From contig SSBO01000012.1 in assembly GCA_005281725.1 (NCBI GenBank), positions 9,647,099 to 9,711,098 of the forward strand: a stretch of DNA of 64,000 bases, given 5' to 3'. Position numbers and translations under genes: made by a program. This document shows positions 51,200 through 64,000 of the stretch, one piece after another. The stretch comes from Wuchereria bancrofti. Its lineage: Eukaryota > Nematoda > Chromadorea > Rhabditida > Onchocercidae. The notes under the pieces are model-generated. The model had not been told where the DNA came from. It searched no databases and worked only from the letters and a program-made list of their open reading frames with translations. The stretch's first letter is position 1. Every line of letters starts with the position of its first letter.

Positions 51200-54100
51200 C
51201 TATAATTATGATAGCAACATAACAAAAATGATAATATAATGATGATAAAAATAACAATGATATTTGTAAGTTATTGGAGAAAAACTATTATTATCGACTT
51301 TTCCGTTTCAGAATAAAAGTTTAATTTAAGTGAAAATATATGCTCTGGTGTAAATTAGAAAAATAGAAGGCTGTTAACAAAACAGAAATTAGTAGTTTTA
51401 GTAGGAAGAGACATTTCATTTCATTTTTTTTTTTTTTGAAAAATAGGAGAAATTTATCATATTTTGCAAAAACATTACAACCAAAAAATCAAAAATTAAA
51501 AAAATTTTTTTAATTTCTTTTTTGCCCTAAAAGAAAAAGGAAAATTCAAAATGCAATAATGTGTAAATAAATAAAAACTGATGCAAACTAATCAAAAATA
51601 GATGATACTACAACAATTTATTCTTTACTTTAATAAGCACCTCTCTCTCCTTCTCCCTCTCTCTTCTCCTGTTTTTTTATTAGTCCTTTTTTTGCGCTTA
51701 CTAATAATTTCGAAAACGATTAATAGAAAGACGTATGTCATCAAAAATATGGCACATAATTTTATTTATTATTCAATTTAGAGGAAAAAAGAAAAATTAA
51801 TTCATAAAAAATGATTATTAGGTAATAATGTAGATTACGTGAAAGGTTTTTACGTTTTTCATGATTTGAGCGTGTTTCTTAATTTTAGGTTAGAACTAAA
51901 TTTTGATAACATTTAAAAAATTTTTTAATATAATACTGCTGTAAGAGTAATAATTATATATCGATGTAAAATGTTGATACATTTATCCAAATAGCGAAAC
52001 ATCTAAGTTTAACGCTTAAAAATTTAAGTTAAATTTAAAATTTAATAGAAAAGTGAAATTTACAGGAAATTTTATCTACTTATTCATTTTTTTAAATTAC
52101 ATTTAAACAGTAACTGAATTGAAACATTTGAAGAAAATTTTTCATTTTCATTTTTCATTTGTAATTTATGGGCAAATCATATATAGCTAAAAGCAAACAA
52201 AAATAGTAATGAAAATGGAATTTAAAGAAGTAGGAAAAAAATGGAGGCGGAAATGAAATTTTTACCTGCTTTATATTCAAAGATTACCTCCATACGAGGT
52301 TATTCATAATCAAAAACAAATTCAAAAAAAGAAATTCCGCATAATAATTGTAATTAACTTTTTTGCAAACAAAAAAAAAAAGGAAAAAGGGAAAAAGAGA
52401 AAGAGAAAAAAGAAAGAAAAACTTTGATGTTTTTTCTTTTTCTGTTTAGGACTATTAAACAATCATTAATTATAATTAAATAAATAATTATTAATATTAT
52501 AACATTTTTGCATCGATCTTTAAAAAATTGTGAAATTTTGAAAAAATTGTAGGAAAATTATGGTGCAAAGAGTAAAAACTAAAAATAAAACTTTGAAAAA
52601 GAAAAATTTAACAAATCTCTTTCTTTCTCTCTTTTTCCTTATCTTTCTCTCAACCTCCCTCTTACTCTCTCTTTCTTTCATTTCATCTCTCTTTCTCTCT
52701 TAATTTATGAAAAATTTCTTTAATGCATATATTTCGTTTATTTTTTATTAATCATAAATCTATTCAAAAATATCCAAACTTTTTTATACTTGCATGGAAA
52801 TAAAATTACATTTAAATGTTTGCAATCGATTAGATTTGAAATTTTAGAAAGTCTTATCCAACAACTTCAATTTTTTTAATGTCAATTTCTTATTGCTTGC
52901 ATAAACACAAGTTCATTTTTTTAAAACATAAAAATAGCCTTTTGTTATTGTTATTATTGTTGTTGTTGTAGTTGCTATTGTTATTGTTATTGAAACATTT
53001 GAAAATTTAATTTCAATACTTTTGAAATATTAAGCTTTTTTATGCTATTAAATTAAAATATTAAATTCAAATCAAAAGTGAAATTAATGTTTTTTTTTGT
53101 TAAAAAATTTTTTGTTTTCTTTTTCTATTTTTTCACATATTTTAGTTCATCTTTCTATGCTTTTTGTTTTTACATTTTTACATTCTTTTTTTTGTATCAG
53201 TCTGAAAATTACAAAATATTTCATATTTTGTACTTCGTTCTTCTCGATCTGGTATCAGATAAGAAAAAAAAGAAAATATCGTAATTTTTTTTTCTTTTTT
53301 GATAATAAACAATGAAATAAATTAGTAAAAGGAACAAAAAAAAAAGAAAAAATGTTGATGAAATAAAAGACTGTGGAGAAAGAGAGGGAAAAGGAAATGT
53401 GATTAGGCTAAACTAAATAAGACTAAATCATACAAGACAAGATAAACTAGGCCAGATAAGTAAGAAAAAAATTTGGATTGGATTTAGAGTAATAAGGCAA
53501 TAGTTTTAAAAATTATCGATGTATTTGTTAATAAATTGTAAAGGAATATTGTTATCAAAATTAAAACAAATGTATAGTGATGATATGAATGCGCAAGATT
53601 GTTGATATGGATGGAAAAATGAATGATTTAAAAAATAAAAAAGATTGTTCAATAAAAAAAAGAGGAAGGAGATAGAGAAAAAATTAGGGATAAATATTTG
53701 CTTTTTTTCTTTTTTTCTACAATAATTAAATTTCATTCTAAACTTCAAAATTAGAAAAATTATTTTTGTTGCGTAAATTTATCGTAAACAAATAGATATG
53801 CAACAGTTATTTGTAATAAAATGAAAACTGGAAATAAAAACAATAGAAGAAAAAAAACAGATTGTAATATAACACCAAAAAGTTTAATTATTAAATGAAT
53901 GGAAATTTAAAAAAAGAAGTTAATTTTATGAAGAAAAAAGAGAGATGAATGAAGTGATATGAATGTTGAAAAAAAAAGTAAATGAGACATTTTATTGAAT
54001 AATTTAAATATTTTTTTAGAGTTCTTTTTTTTTTTAAAAAAAAGAGCTGAAATGAAATTTGTTTTCCATTTTTAAAAGTTTATATTATTTGTAGATATTA

Positions 54101-54790
54101 TGGGAAGTAATATTTACAAACAGATATTACTTTGTCGTAATATAGGGAAAAGTTTTTCAATATATCCTAGTATATTTGAAGTATGGTAAATAAATGGATC
54201 AAATAGACAAATATCCTTGATTGAGATGTATCATCTGAACCTTCTCATGATGATTCATTCATTTTATATCGTTTAGGATGAATTAAGCATAATATTTTCA
54301 ACTTAATATCATACATAATATTATCATTTCAATGGATCTATTTCTTTCTTCACCAAATTTTTATATTCAAATTAATTATTATTATATGTTGAATGTTGAA
54401 AATCCAAGTGAAATTTTAAAGATAGGAAAAAATCAACTATTTCAAATTTTATACTTGCATTTTTAAAATAATTTATATTTTTTGAAAACACTCCAGAATT
54501 GAACATCGAAATGTAAAATTAAATAATTCAAACTTAGAAATGAAAGCATCGGATAAAAATGCAACAATTTTCATCAATTTGCAACTTCAAACTTTACTTA
54601 CGGTATGATATATGCTTCATCTCATTATTGTGTAAATATGATAATGAATGAATGATATCGGAATGATTCAGTAATGATGAAAATATAACCGGAAAAAACC
54701 GGAGAAGTATGGTGGAACTGCATCATTTTTTTTTTTTTTTTTTTGCAAACATAGGAATCTATCAGCTATAATTTTTTGTACCATATCAAT

Positions 54791-55130
54791 TTATGGAATA
54801 AAGTAGAATGGATAGAATGGAATGGAAAGAAATGGAGTGGAATAAGAATGAAATCGAATGGAATAGAATGGAATGGAATGAAATGAAATGAAGTGAAGTA
54901 AAATGAAACAAAATAAAATAATATAAAATAAAATAAAACAAAGCAAAATAAAATAGCGAAGTGGAATGAAATGAAACGAAACGAAATGAAATAGAATGGA
55001 ATGAAAAAGAATAAGATGGAATAGAATGAAATGAACTGAAACAAAATAAAACAAAATAAAGTAAAATAAAATAACATAAAATAAAATAGTGAAATGAAGT
55101 GGAATAGAATGAAATGAAATGGAAGGAAGG
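54791..55130. repeat. Pentanucleotide-like satellite (GAATG / AAATA)
   Basis: About 340 bases of degenerate five-base units, alternating GAATG/GAAAT blocks with AAATA/AAACA blocks (pattern G, A, G, A). Minus-strand open frames of Phe, Ile and Ser are by-products. Confidence 0.85.
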
Positions 55131-58100
55131 AATAATAATGAAAATATGAAAGAGCGGGAAGAGAAAGGAGGAGGGAGTTGTAAAGAAATGAAAGGAATTG
55201 TGAATCGTAATTTATGTAAATGTAAGCGTAAAAAAAACCTTCACTATAATCAATAAATAATACATTTCAGATTTACGATGTTTTTTAACTGATTATCCAG
55301 GATTGTGTTTTCCGTCTTTCAGTTTTTCAGTTTCCCTCTTCTCTCTTCCTCTTTACTCATTCTCCTCATTTATCTCTCTCTTTTATCTTTTCATCATTCT
55401 ATTATTTTCTTTTAAAAATTCATCCAAATATGATATATTTTTAACATTTTGATATTTTTTTATAATTTACTTTTCCATCCCGAAATTTTATATTTTCAAT
55501 TTGAACATTATTTGATAAGTTGTTAATATTAATGATTGGAATTTTATGATAATGTTATATTATACTTTATCTCAGTTATAATAAGAAATATAGTAATACA
55601 TTTATAATGAATGAATATTTTATTATTTTCGGTTTTTTCTCTTTCTTTTTTTTTGCAATAATAAATTAGAAACCAGCTACGGTTGTTTTTTTAGATTTAT
55701 TTATACCTAAAATTTGATCATATATTTTTTGGTAGAAATTTAAGAATGAAATTTTCAAGTTAATCAATCCCTTCTTTCTTCCTTCCTTTATGCTTTCTTT
55801 TTGTCTGTTTTCATTTCTTCCTCTCATCCTTTGTTCCCCCTCATTCTTTCTGAGGGGTCAACTAAGGATTGATGAAAAGGAAAAGGGAAGAGGTTGCAAT
55901 AAAGTTAATGACGATTTTTCACTGTTGAAAAAGTGAGAAGAAAGAAAATGCACCAATAATTCTAATAAAGTTTCGTCAAAATTTAACACTGCAAATGTCA
56001 TTTTTGTTAAAATCTTAAAAATTGAAAAACATTAATCCTAATAATTCAAAAAAAAAAAAAATTTTTTTAATGAACGAATAATTTGAAATACATGAATACA
56101 TATAAAAGAAAACCAGATGTTATCACTAATTTAAATGAAGTATTTGAATAACTTTTTAACTATTTATTGATATTTCATTAATAATAATAATTCCATATTG
56201 ATTAGTTTAATCTATCACAATAAAGTATTTCTGCTTTCCATATTACTTCTTCCTTCATTTTTTTTCAAAGAATTCCTTCAAAATTTCACCTTAACCTTTA
56301 ATATCATTAATAAATAAAAGATTATTGAATAAATCATTTTTCGATCATATCATTTATCATGTTAATTTATTATTAAATATCAATAGAATATTTTTCCTTT
56401 TTTTAAAATAATTTTTAATTTTTACAAATTTTATGACTTATTCACTTTTTATCACTTCTCCAACAAATTTTCAATACTTTTTAGATAAAACTGAACATTT
56501 TTTGAATATCTATTGTGACTGATTTTTTGCAAAAAACAGAAAAAGAAACGCGAAAGAAGTATCAATGGGTAAAATAATTTATTATTTGTTTCATGCTGTA
56601 AAAATCTTAAACAAAATATTATTACATTTGCTAATTTATATGATAAAATTAGTTTTGACGCAAAGAAAAAAAAGGATTGAAAACAGTTTAATATTTTACA
56701 AATTTACAAAAATTTTTCATATTATTTGACAAAAAAAAAGAGAAACTTCCGAAAAATTGAAAGTGAAATATTGAAATAATTCCAAACAATCAAAAATAAA
56801 ATATGTAATGAATAATTAAAAATGAAATTAAATAAAAATTAAAAAACGACGAGCATTAAATAAACAATGAAAGAAAAGAGAGAGAAAGGACGAAAAAGAG
56901 ATGGGGAAGAAATGAATTTGAAGAAAAAATTAAATGAAATTGAAGGAATGAGTGGGAAAAATGACTTAATGATAATGTTTACAAAGTATGTTAAGCTAGT
57001 TTCTCATCGTCATACTTAAAGATATACAAACACTAAATCAATTTGATATTTCAAGTATTTCAATTCAATTTACAATCCAATTAAACAACGTCAATTTCAT
57101 TTGCTAATGTTATAGCTTTTAAAATAAACTAACTTTTTTTGCAGTCAAACGACTTATAAACTTTTCGGTTCTCCTTTGTTTTTTTTCTTTTCAATTTCAA
57201 ACAAATTATAAAAAAGTTTTATATAATTCAATGAACAGCTGATTGTTAGACACAGCTTTCATTTCAAATGTAAGTATTTTAATTCAATGAAATTACTAAG
57301 CAACATTTACATATTACATGATTGTTTTAAATAATTTTATGAATTTGAAAAATTTGCAAAACCATACTAATTTTAACAATTCATATATCTTTCCAGAACA
57401 ATAAATTTATCAGATTTACATTTGTGGCTACCTTTGAGTACCAACTGATTGGATACTTCATCACAATTTAAAAGATGGTAGCAATAGGTTTAGTCAAAAT
57501 GTTAACTTTTGTTCAAGAGATATCGAGCTTCAACAGCTATAATCAAAACGATCTAAATTACCGATAACTTATTATACCATTCCTCAAAGTACTCCGTTTA
57601 ATCCAATCAATGTTTAAATTAAACAAAATATTTTAAGAATATTTTATAGTTTTTGGCAACATAAGCTTGTTTCGAATACTTATATCAACGATGCATTTGG
57701 TTTAATTGCTGCATCATTGACCTAAAATGAAAAATTTTCAACATAAAGCAGTGCTATCAAAAATTTGATCCTAAGATTTCAATGTCAAAATCCTAATTTT
57801 TTTACTCATTACTCAATGATTCAGCACAATTCAAGCAAACAAGTTTAAATTTTATTACTCTCATTTTTTTACTTTCATTTTTTCACTATCATTACGCTAT
57901 TGCTGATAGCAAACGTGAATTATCCACACGTAGCATAATTAACGGTGGTTAAATGTTGAAATTTTTTGGAGAAAATAACAAATTCTCCCAAAGATAATTT
58001 TTAAAATAATAAATTTAAAACTAGCGAAAAAGTGAGGGAATGAATCAGTCAACGATTTCTTTTATTAAAAAAAAATTTTTCTTGTACTCTCTTAAAAAAT

Positions 58101-58616
58101 AAATAATATATTTTTGCAGTCTGTTTTTCTTTTCAATTTTTATTTTTTTTTTTGTCTCTTTAAAGAGTACAACAAGAGATTATTGGTTAATATGCATCGT
58201 ATACACTTTAATCTGTGGGAGTAGTAAGTAATTCAGGAGAATTTTAGGAATTCAAATTTTTCAACTAAAATTTATATTCTATAAGTATTTCCAAAAATCA
58301 ATTCTAAAAATTAGAAACAAACAAAAAAAACGAAAAACTTTTTTTCCATTATTTTTTTTCCAATTCATTTATTTTATTGATTGTAAAATTGTTTATTAGA
58401 GTTAATAAAAAAAGTAAAAAAAATTTTGCAACATATAAACATATTCATTTATGCAACACTTTTTTTACTTTTTTAATATCTAGAAATAAAGCTTCCAAAT
58501 GTTAATAACAAAAAAAGGAAAAAAAATGGAAAAAAATTAAACGAAATGAAATTAACGAATAGTTGGAAAATTTTTCAAGCCGGTTTTTACAATTTCAAGA
58601 ATTATCTCGCACAAAA

Positions 58617-61600
58617 ATGGGTGAAAGTGATTTATTGTTAGATGAACAATCATCTCAAACTCTTGTAAATGTTGAAACAATGCAGTGGATGATGATGTTG
58701 TTCTTCATACTTCTTAAATTTCTTCCAAATTTTATTCATGGATGTATGTCACGATATCAGGAAGAACTTCAATACTTAGATTATTATCTTGGTATACAAC
58801 CGGAAAATCAGGGTAATTTACCTATTGAAGGTATAATTTTATTAAAAATCTTTTTTTTCGTAAAAAAATTATAAGTAAAAAAAAATAAATGAAAAAATAT
58901 TTATATATATGTTTTTTTTGCAAATGATTATAAATGAATAATTGAGAATTTCAAAAAAAAGAAAAAATTCATTATTAGTCAATTTATTTTTCGATAAGCA
59001 AGAAAAAAAGTTTTTTTTTTGAAAATTTTCGTTTTAATTTTCTTNNNNNNNNNNNNNNNNNNNNNTATTTATATATATGTTTTTTTTGCAAATGATTATA
59101 AATGAATAATTGAGAATTTCAAAAAAAAGAAAAAATTCATTATTAGTCAATTTATTTTTCGATAAGCAAGAAAAAAAGTTTTTTTTTTGAAAATTTTCGT
59201 TTTAATTTTCTTTTTTTTCCCTTTTCTTTTTCTTCAGAAACTATGCTAAAGCAATATCTAAGCAATTCATCAAAATTAAATTGTCAATTCAATGAACAAT
59301 GCGCCTGGATGAATGCTCCTGATGATGATTTATTGGATACATCAGATTTCTATTTATTTGTCAAGACAAACACTAAATTATTTCCACCACAGATTCAACC
59401 AGGGCCACTTGATCCATCAAAAGGTTTTTCATATTATCAAAAAAAAATACGAAAAAAAGAACTTATAATTTTCAGAAGTAAACAACAAAAATTTGACCAA
59501 AAATTTTTTTTGCTTTTTTCTTTCAAGAAAAAGAGATATTTAAAAATTATAATAAAAGAATGAATTTGTAGCAAAAATAATTATAGATAAAAGGACAAAA
59601 AAAAGCAACAAAAAATTTTTTTGTGGTCTTAACGATTTTAGATTGAAATAACTCATTTGTTTTTGGGAATAAATCATTTTTGAATCATAAATAGACTTTT
59701 TGTTTTCGTTTCTCTTTTTTAGCAAATGAATTTTCAGGTACAAAATTTATTCTCGCAGGTAATACAACAACAAAATCTCAAAGTGCAATACTTATTAGTG
59801 CACCAGTTGCATGCCAACGAGCATCCGGATCATTGGATTTCAGGTAATTTAATTAAACATAGAAAATAAGTCAACCTTTATGGTGATATAAATATAAACA
59901 GTTTTACTTCATCATTTTCTTTTAATTAATTTTTGGAATAAAAGAAAGAAAAAAGGTCATTCCCCCAAAAATTTCATCCAGTAAACGAGATAATGTTCAA
60001 TTTTTCATATATTAAGTATTAATTTAAATGAAAACTAGATACATCCATATAAGTTGAAATATTTTAGATACTGGCTGTACAATGAAGCAAAAATTGAAGT
60101 ATTAATTTTAAAGCCTTCTACCAGAAGGAATCGTCATCAGGTAATTAATTACCTGGCTCCTTTTTTTTTCATTCATTTACTATTGAGATTTTCATTTTCA
60201 ATTTATGAAATATCAAGTTTCTGTAAAAAATAAATGACATTCATATTTGAAGGTTGTTCTACGGCCGTATACCGAATGCCACTTCATTCGTACTTTTAAT
60301 GATCGTTGCAAAATTGAAATACCAGAAATTAGTGAACCATTTCGAATTGGTATTCGTGTCCATGGTTTAAGAGATTCAGCATTAGGTAGTCTCGGGATGA
60401 TAACTGATATTAAATATAAAGCTGAAATATGCTTGGAACCTAGTGAGTTGATGAAAATTTTTTTTTTCGAAAAAAAATCAATTTTTTAATCAAATTATCA
60501 AATTATGACAGCTATTTTGTAATTTTTAACAAGAATGTAATAATTAAACAATAATTCTAACAATTAATTTTGCATATAATATTTGCAAATCAATCAAATA
60601 TTAAAAACATAGGTAATATTTTAATATCTTGAAAAAAAAAAAAAACAAAAAGAAAAACTACAAAGAAACCATAAAAATCATTAAATTTAAGTAACTAATA
60701 TAATAATTTGTTATTGAAGATTTCATAAATTAAATTAAAATTATGCATATAGAAAATTTAAAAAAAAGAAAATTATAAACAAAATTTAGAATTATCAAAA
60801 ATTTTTGGTGCTCGAGCAGTTCCACCATCATTAATTAATTCATATCCAATTTCTGCTGCTGATCTTTCCTGTGTTGATTACAATTCAAGCTGTCGTTGGT
60901 CCAATACACTTTCATCATTAGCCGAATGGAAAATTGGATGGAATCGTCGACGATGGAAGGAAATTTTTGAAACAGAAAGTGAACCAACCGGTAGCTTTTT
61001 CTATCAATATGTTGATTCAATTATTCAAAAGCCTTATTCATTGTTACGATCGGAACTTATCCCATGTACCAGTACTGTTACAACTTTTTCATTTAGGTTT
61101 GTTATATTATATTTAAATTTTAACAAACATAAAAATTTTGAAATTATAAAATAAAGTATTTTAACCATGCTTTCCCATTTTGTTTCTCTTTTTTTTTCAT
61201 TTTTTCTTTCAAAAAAAAAAAAAAAAAATAAGCAGTTTAATTAATTAATAATATCTAAATTATAATTTTTTGTTGAAATTTTGTTTTAATTTAAATTTTT
61301 ATAATTTTACATATTGTTGCAAGATGTAACAATTCTAGCAAAAAAAAAAAGTTTTTTGTCAATAAAATGATACTTAAATTGGTTATTTATGTTAAATGTT
61401 TGAGAATGCAGCACTCGTTTACTGAATTGTTTAATTGAATTATTAGTAATAATTTTTATATTATGAAAACATTCTATCAAATATTTTTGAATTTTTATTA
61501 AATATAAATTTAACAAAATTTGAATTTAAAATTATTTCTATTTACAGATATTGGTTGCAAACAGGTACACAAGTTCAAGTTTGTACAATTACAGCATCAA

Positions 61601-63659
61601 ATGTTATAATTAGTTGTGTGTATCTAAATGAAATAGCAATGCCCGGACCAGTTAGCATTGATGTTGATGCACCAACTGAGGAACCTTTCCGAGTATGAAA
61701 TGATAATTTTTTTTTAAAAAAATGATAATTGATAAATGATAATCTATAGATTTAAATTGTTATATCAAATTGCATAAAGCAATTGATTTTCGTCCCATTA
61801 TTCAAATAATAATACTAATAAGACAAATATCATAAAAATTGTTATGAATAGTTATTGAAGTCTTTCATTAATAATATTTATTAATTTACAATATTTCATA
61901 TATATCATCAGGAAACTAAATTTTCATTTTACAGTTCGTATTTGAATTGATCAATTTTGATAATTCAACATTTGGCCTTGTTGTAATTGATGATATGCAA
62001 TTTATTGGTTTATTATGTCATGAAGTAACAGTGCCAACCACTACAACAATCGATCCATTACAAATCAAACAACTTTTCTCCCTTCAATCATATCCAAATT
62101 TGCTAATTGTAAGTAAATTAAACTTTATCATTTTATGAAAAAAAAATACACAAATTAATATAATTTGTAAAATACTACTTTCGAATAACATTTTTTTTCG
62201 AATAATAAAATTTTTCTTTTTTTTGAATAATCAAAAAATTTTCCACTTGCAGAAATTCTTTTAATATGAATTAAAATGATGAAATTAAAATGCTTTAAAA
62301 AAATTTTTTAATAAAAGCAATAGAGGAAAATTTTAAGCAACATTTTCAATAATTTTATCTAATTGTTTCATATTCATTCAACATTGTTAACATTTTTCTT
62401 CACTACAATCAATGTAAATGAAAAATATTTTCAAGTTATATTGATTGTTACTGATTATTTGAGAAGTTTTCAAAATAGTGTTTTTTTTTTTCTAATTTTA
62501 GGATAATATACCAACATTGAATTGTGATTTTAATCGAAATACATGTCCACAATGGGAAAATGATGGACATTGGTTACTTGGAACAATTCCATGTGATGAT
62601 TCATTTACATTATCATCATCATCATCATCATCAATAAAAGGCTTGAATTTTATATAAATTTGAAAATTTTTTAAATTTATTATTACCATAATAGTAAATT
62701 CATAAATTATTAAATCAATTGCGTTCCAAAATTAATATTTGATTGATACTTATATTAATAATATAAATGATCTAACTCATAAACATATTTATCATTTTAA
62801 TTTCCCTTCCCAATAATCATTTTCAGATGAAGTTTCGGTTGCTGTTTTAAATAATTCCATGGCTATATTACAATCTCGAAAAGTGCCATGCGCATCTAAT
62901 GCTAAGATTTTTATTGCATATTTTCGAACTGAAAAAGCTAACTTAATGGTATGTATCGCGAAACGTTGTGTTAGCACTAACGATACACGTTCCGGTAAAA
63001 TATTTTTCAAAATTTAAAAAATTTTTGATTTATTGTTTGAGATGATTAATGAAATGTTAATAATAATAAATGATAATAGTAGCATCACTAACTTTTTTCA
63101 TCAATAATTTTTTTTTCTTTGAAAATATAAATTAATAATTTTTTGATTTACTAATTTTCGGTTGGCTTTCGATGAATGTTAATTATAAGAAATCATTTTT
63201 TATTCGATTAATCGCAAAATCAGCCGGATCCGGTTTTGTTGTTATCCGGAAAATTGAAACGACAGGCAATTGGTGCCCACTTCCAACATTATCACAATAT
63301 GCATGCGAAAAACTTAGTTGTACATTTCGTCAAACTTTTTGCAACTATGAAACAGAAATAAATTCACGTGCTAATATTTTATTCAAAAGTGATGCAAGAG
63401 GTAAATCAAGGATTTTTTTTTAAATATTACTATTTTTTTTCTGAAAATTTGTGAACGGTTTATTTATTGCATTTGTTTTGTAACATTACGTTTGATTTAA
63501 TATGTTCATCACTTAATTTCAACATATTAAATGGAGCTTATCATTGGCTTACTAACAATAGTTTATTAGTAATCACTAGTTTAAGTTTGTGTTCATTTGA
63601 ATAATTGCAATTAATAATGGAAAATCATCCACCATATTCAGTGCTATAATAATTAGTTC

Positions 63660-63736
<77 letters not shown>

Positions 63737-63879
63737 ATTATTATTATTATTATTATTAAATTGTTATTATTTGCTCAATATGTTTAGGAGTAATAGCAGA
63801 TATTGACAAAGAACCAGGTTTAGCCGTATTGCGTTCACCACAGTTCAGGCTTTCACGCCCGATTGAATTGCAAATTAAG
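58617..63879 (+). CDS. Multi-MAM-domain extracellular protein, 3' incomplete
   Basis: Exons: 58617-58830, 59238-59423, 59723-59843, 60068-60140, 60253-60442, 60790-61096, 61548-61692, 61935-62108, 62502-62640, 62827-62994, 63224-63400, 63788-63879, all in one frame. Start: ATG 58617 (MGESDLLLDEQ) follows an acceptor-like TTTCAAG; ATG 58680 would give a plain signal peptide (MQWMMMLFFILLKFLP). Tandem MAM domains follow, each opening with a Cys-Phe/Asn pattern: LNCQFNEQCAWMN, LSCVDYNSSCRWSN, LNCDFNRNTCPQWEN, LSCTFRQTFCNYE (this fourth one is cut). Other MAM marks are LDFRYWLYNEAKIEV, FSFRYWLQTGTQVQV, LVVIDDMQFIG. MAM domains mediate extracellular adhesion or assembly; whether it is secreted or membrane-bound is not visible. 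It may run past the window; reading through 63880 instead gives a stop at 63918. The intron after 62640 starts with GC, not GT. Confidence 0.82.
58898..59212. repeat. 147-bp duplication flanking an N gap
   Basis: 58898-59044 and 59066-59212 are identical and flank 21 Ns (59045-59065), in the first MAM-gene intron. This is the signature of a failed overlap at a contig join; the true intron is probably shorter. Confidence 0.9.
63655..63759. repeat. (ATT)n microsatellite
   Basis: About 34 ATT units with one interruption, in the last visible MAM-gene intron. Confidence 0.9.
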
Positions 63880-64000
63880 GTTATTAGTTTTCCAAATTTT
63901 CAGTCAGTTGAAAATTGACACACGGAACGATATAATGTAGCGTTTTCTTATAGCCTTTATTAATTAGTGCGAGAAAGTAGAACACTAACAGTTACTAGCT

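Larger units (their letters stand above)
43958..58616. other. Large gene-poor region with satellites
   Basis: About 14.6 kb between the first visible NCAM exon (-) and the MAM gene (+). Presumably it holds the NCAM signal exon, first intron and both promoters. Content: homopolymers, AAT/ATT, ATTC, GATG and purine microsatellites, and weakly biased AT-rich DNA. Open frames here are repeat translations. One signal-peptide-like frame is at 46896-47012 (-). Confidence 0.5.

Noticed and set aside
54766..55077. Phe/Ile/Ser-rich hydrophobic frames
   Set aside because: Translation of a degenerate five-base satellite.
1..64000. tRNA, rRNA, CRISPR, spliced-leader RNA genes, transposase or reverse transcriptase genes
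   Set aside because: None recognised by eye; no tRNA B-box-like GGTTCGANTCC in a plausible setting, no repeat-spacer array, no RT or transposase motifs.

Overview
The window looks like chromosomal DNA of a nematode, probably a parasitic clade III or filarial-type species. The base composition is very AT-rich. Genes are cut into many short exons by small AT-rich introns that end in a TTTCAG-like acceptor. Some ATGs sit a few bases after an unpaired acceptor, as expected for spliced-leader trans-splicing. The protein families are animal ones. Species assignment is inference. Exon models were assembled by eye from reading frame, splice sites and family conservation.

Layout. 1-4.7 kb: low-complexity, no gene seen. 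4.69-6.63 kb (-): six-exon gene for a 258-aa protein I do not recognise. 6.6-10.9 kb: gene-poor. 10.90-15.90 kb (+): SMUBP2/IGHMBP2-type superfamily 1 helicase, about 756 aa. 16.47-20.29 kb (-): mahogunin-like (MGRN1) RING E3 ligase, about 511 aa, convergent with the helicase. 20.3-25 kb: a rearranged tract with coding relics, a decayed antisense copy of NCAM exons, and one arm of a 1.36-kb inverted duplication. 24.75-25.14 kb (-): a strongly divergent histone H2A. 26.2-26.5 kb: a promoter-like segment (TATA, GC boxes, one heat-shock-element core). 27.2-32.0 kb (+), with an unresolved 5' part: a USP26/29/37-type deubiquitinase relative in which I find the His box but no Cys box. 33.0-34.4 kb: the second arm of the inverted duplication. 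34.7-44.0 kb (-): an NCAM/fasciclin II-type adhesion receptor (5 Ig, 2 FN3, 1 TM). 44-58.6 kb: about 14.6 kb of gene-poor DNA with micro- and minisatellites. 58.6 kb to the right edge (+): a multi-MAM-domain extracellular protein that runs to or past the window end.

The most unusual part is 22.7-36.9 kb. A divergent H2A lies head-to-head with a degenerate H2A-class deubiquitinase relative. Pieces of the H2A 3' end and of NCAM have been duplicated in inverted orientation, and the parts differ in age. Two exact duplications that flank N characters (42.2-42.6 and 58.9-59.2 kb) look like assembly artefacts. No tRNA, rRNA, CRISPR or intact transposon was recognised.
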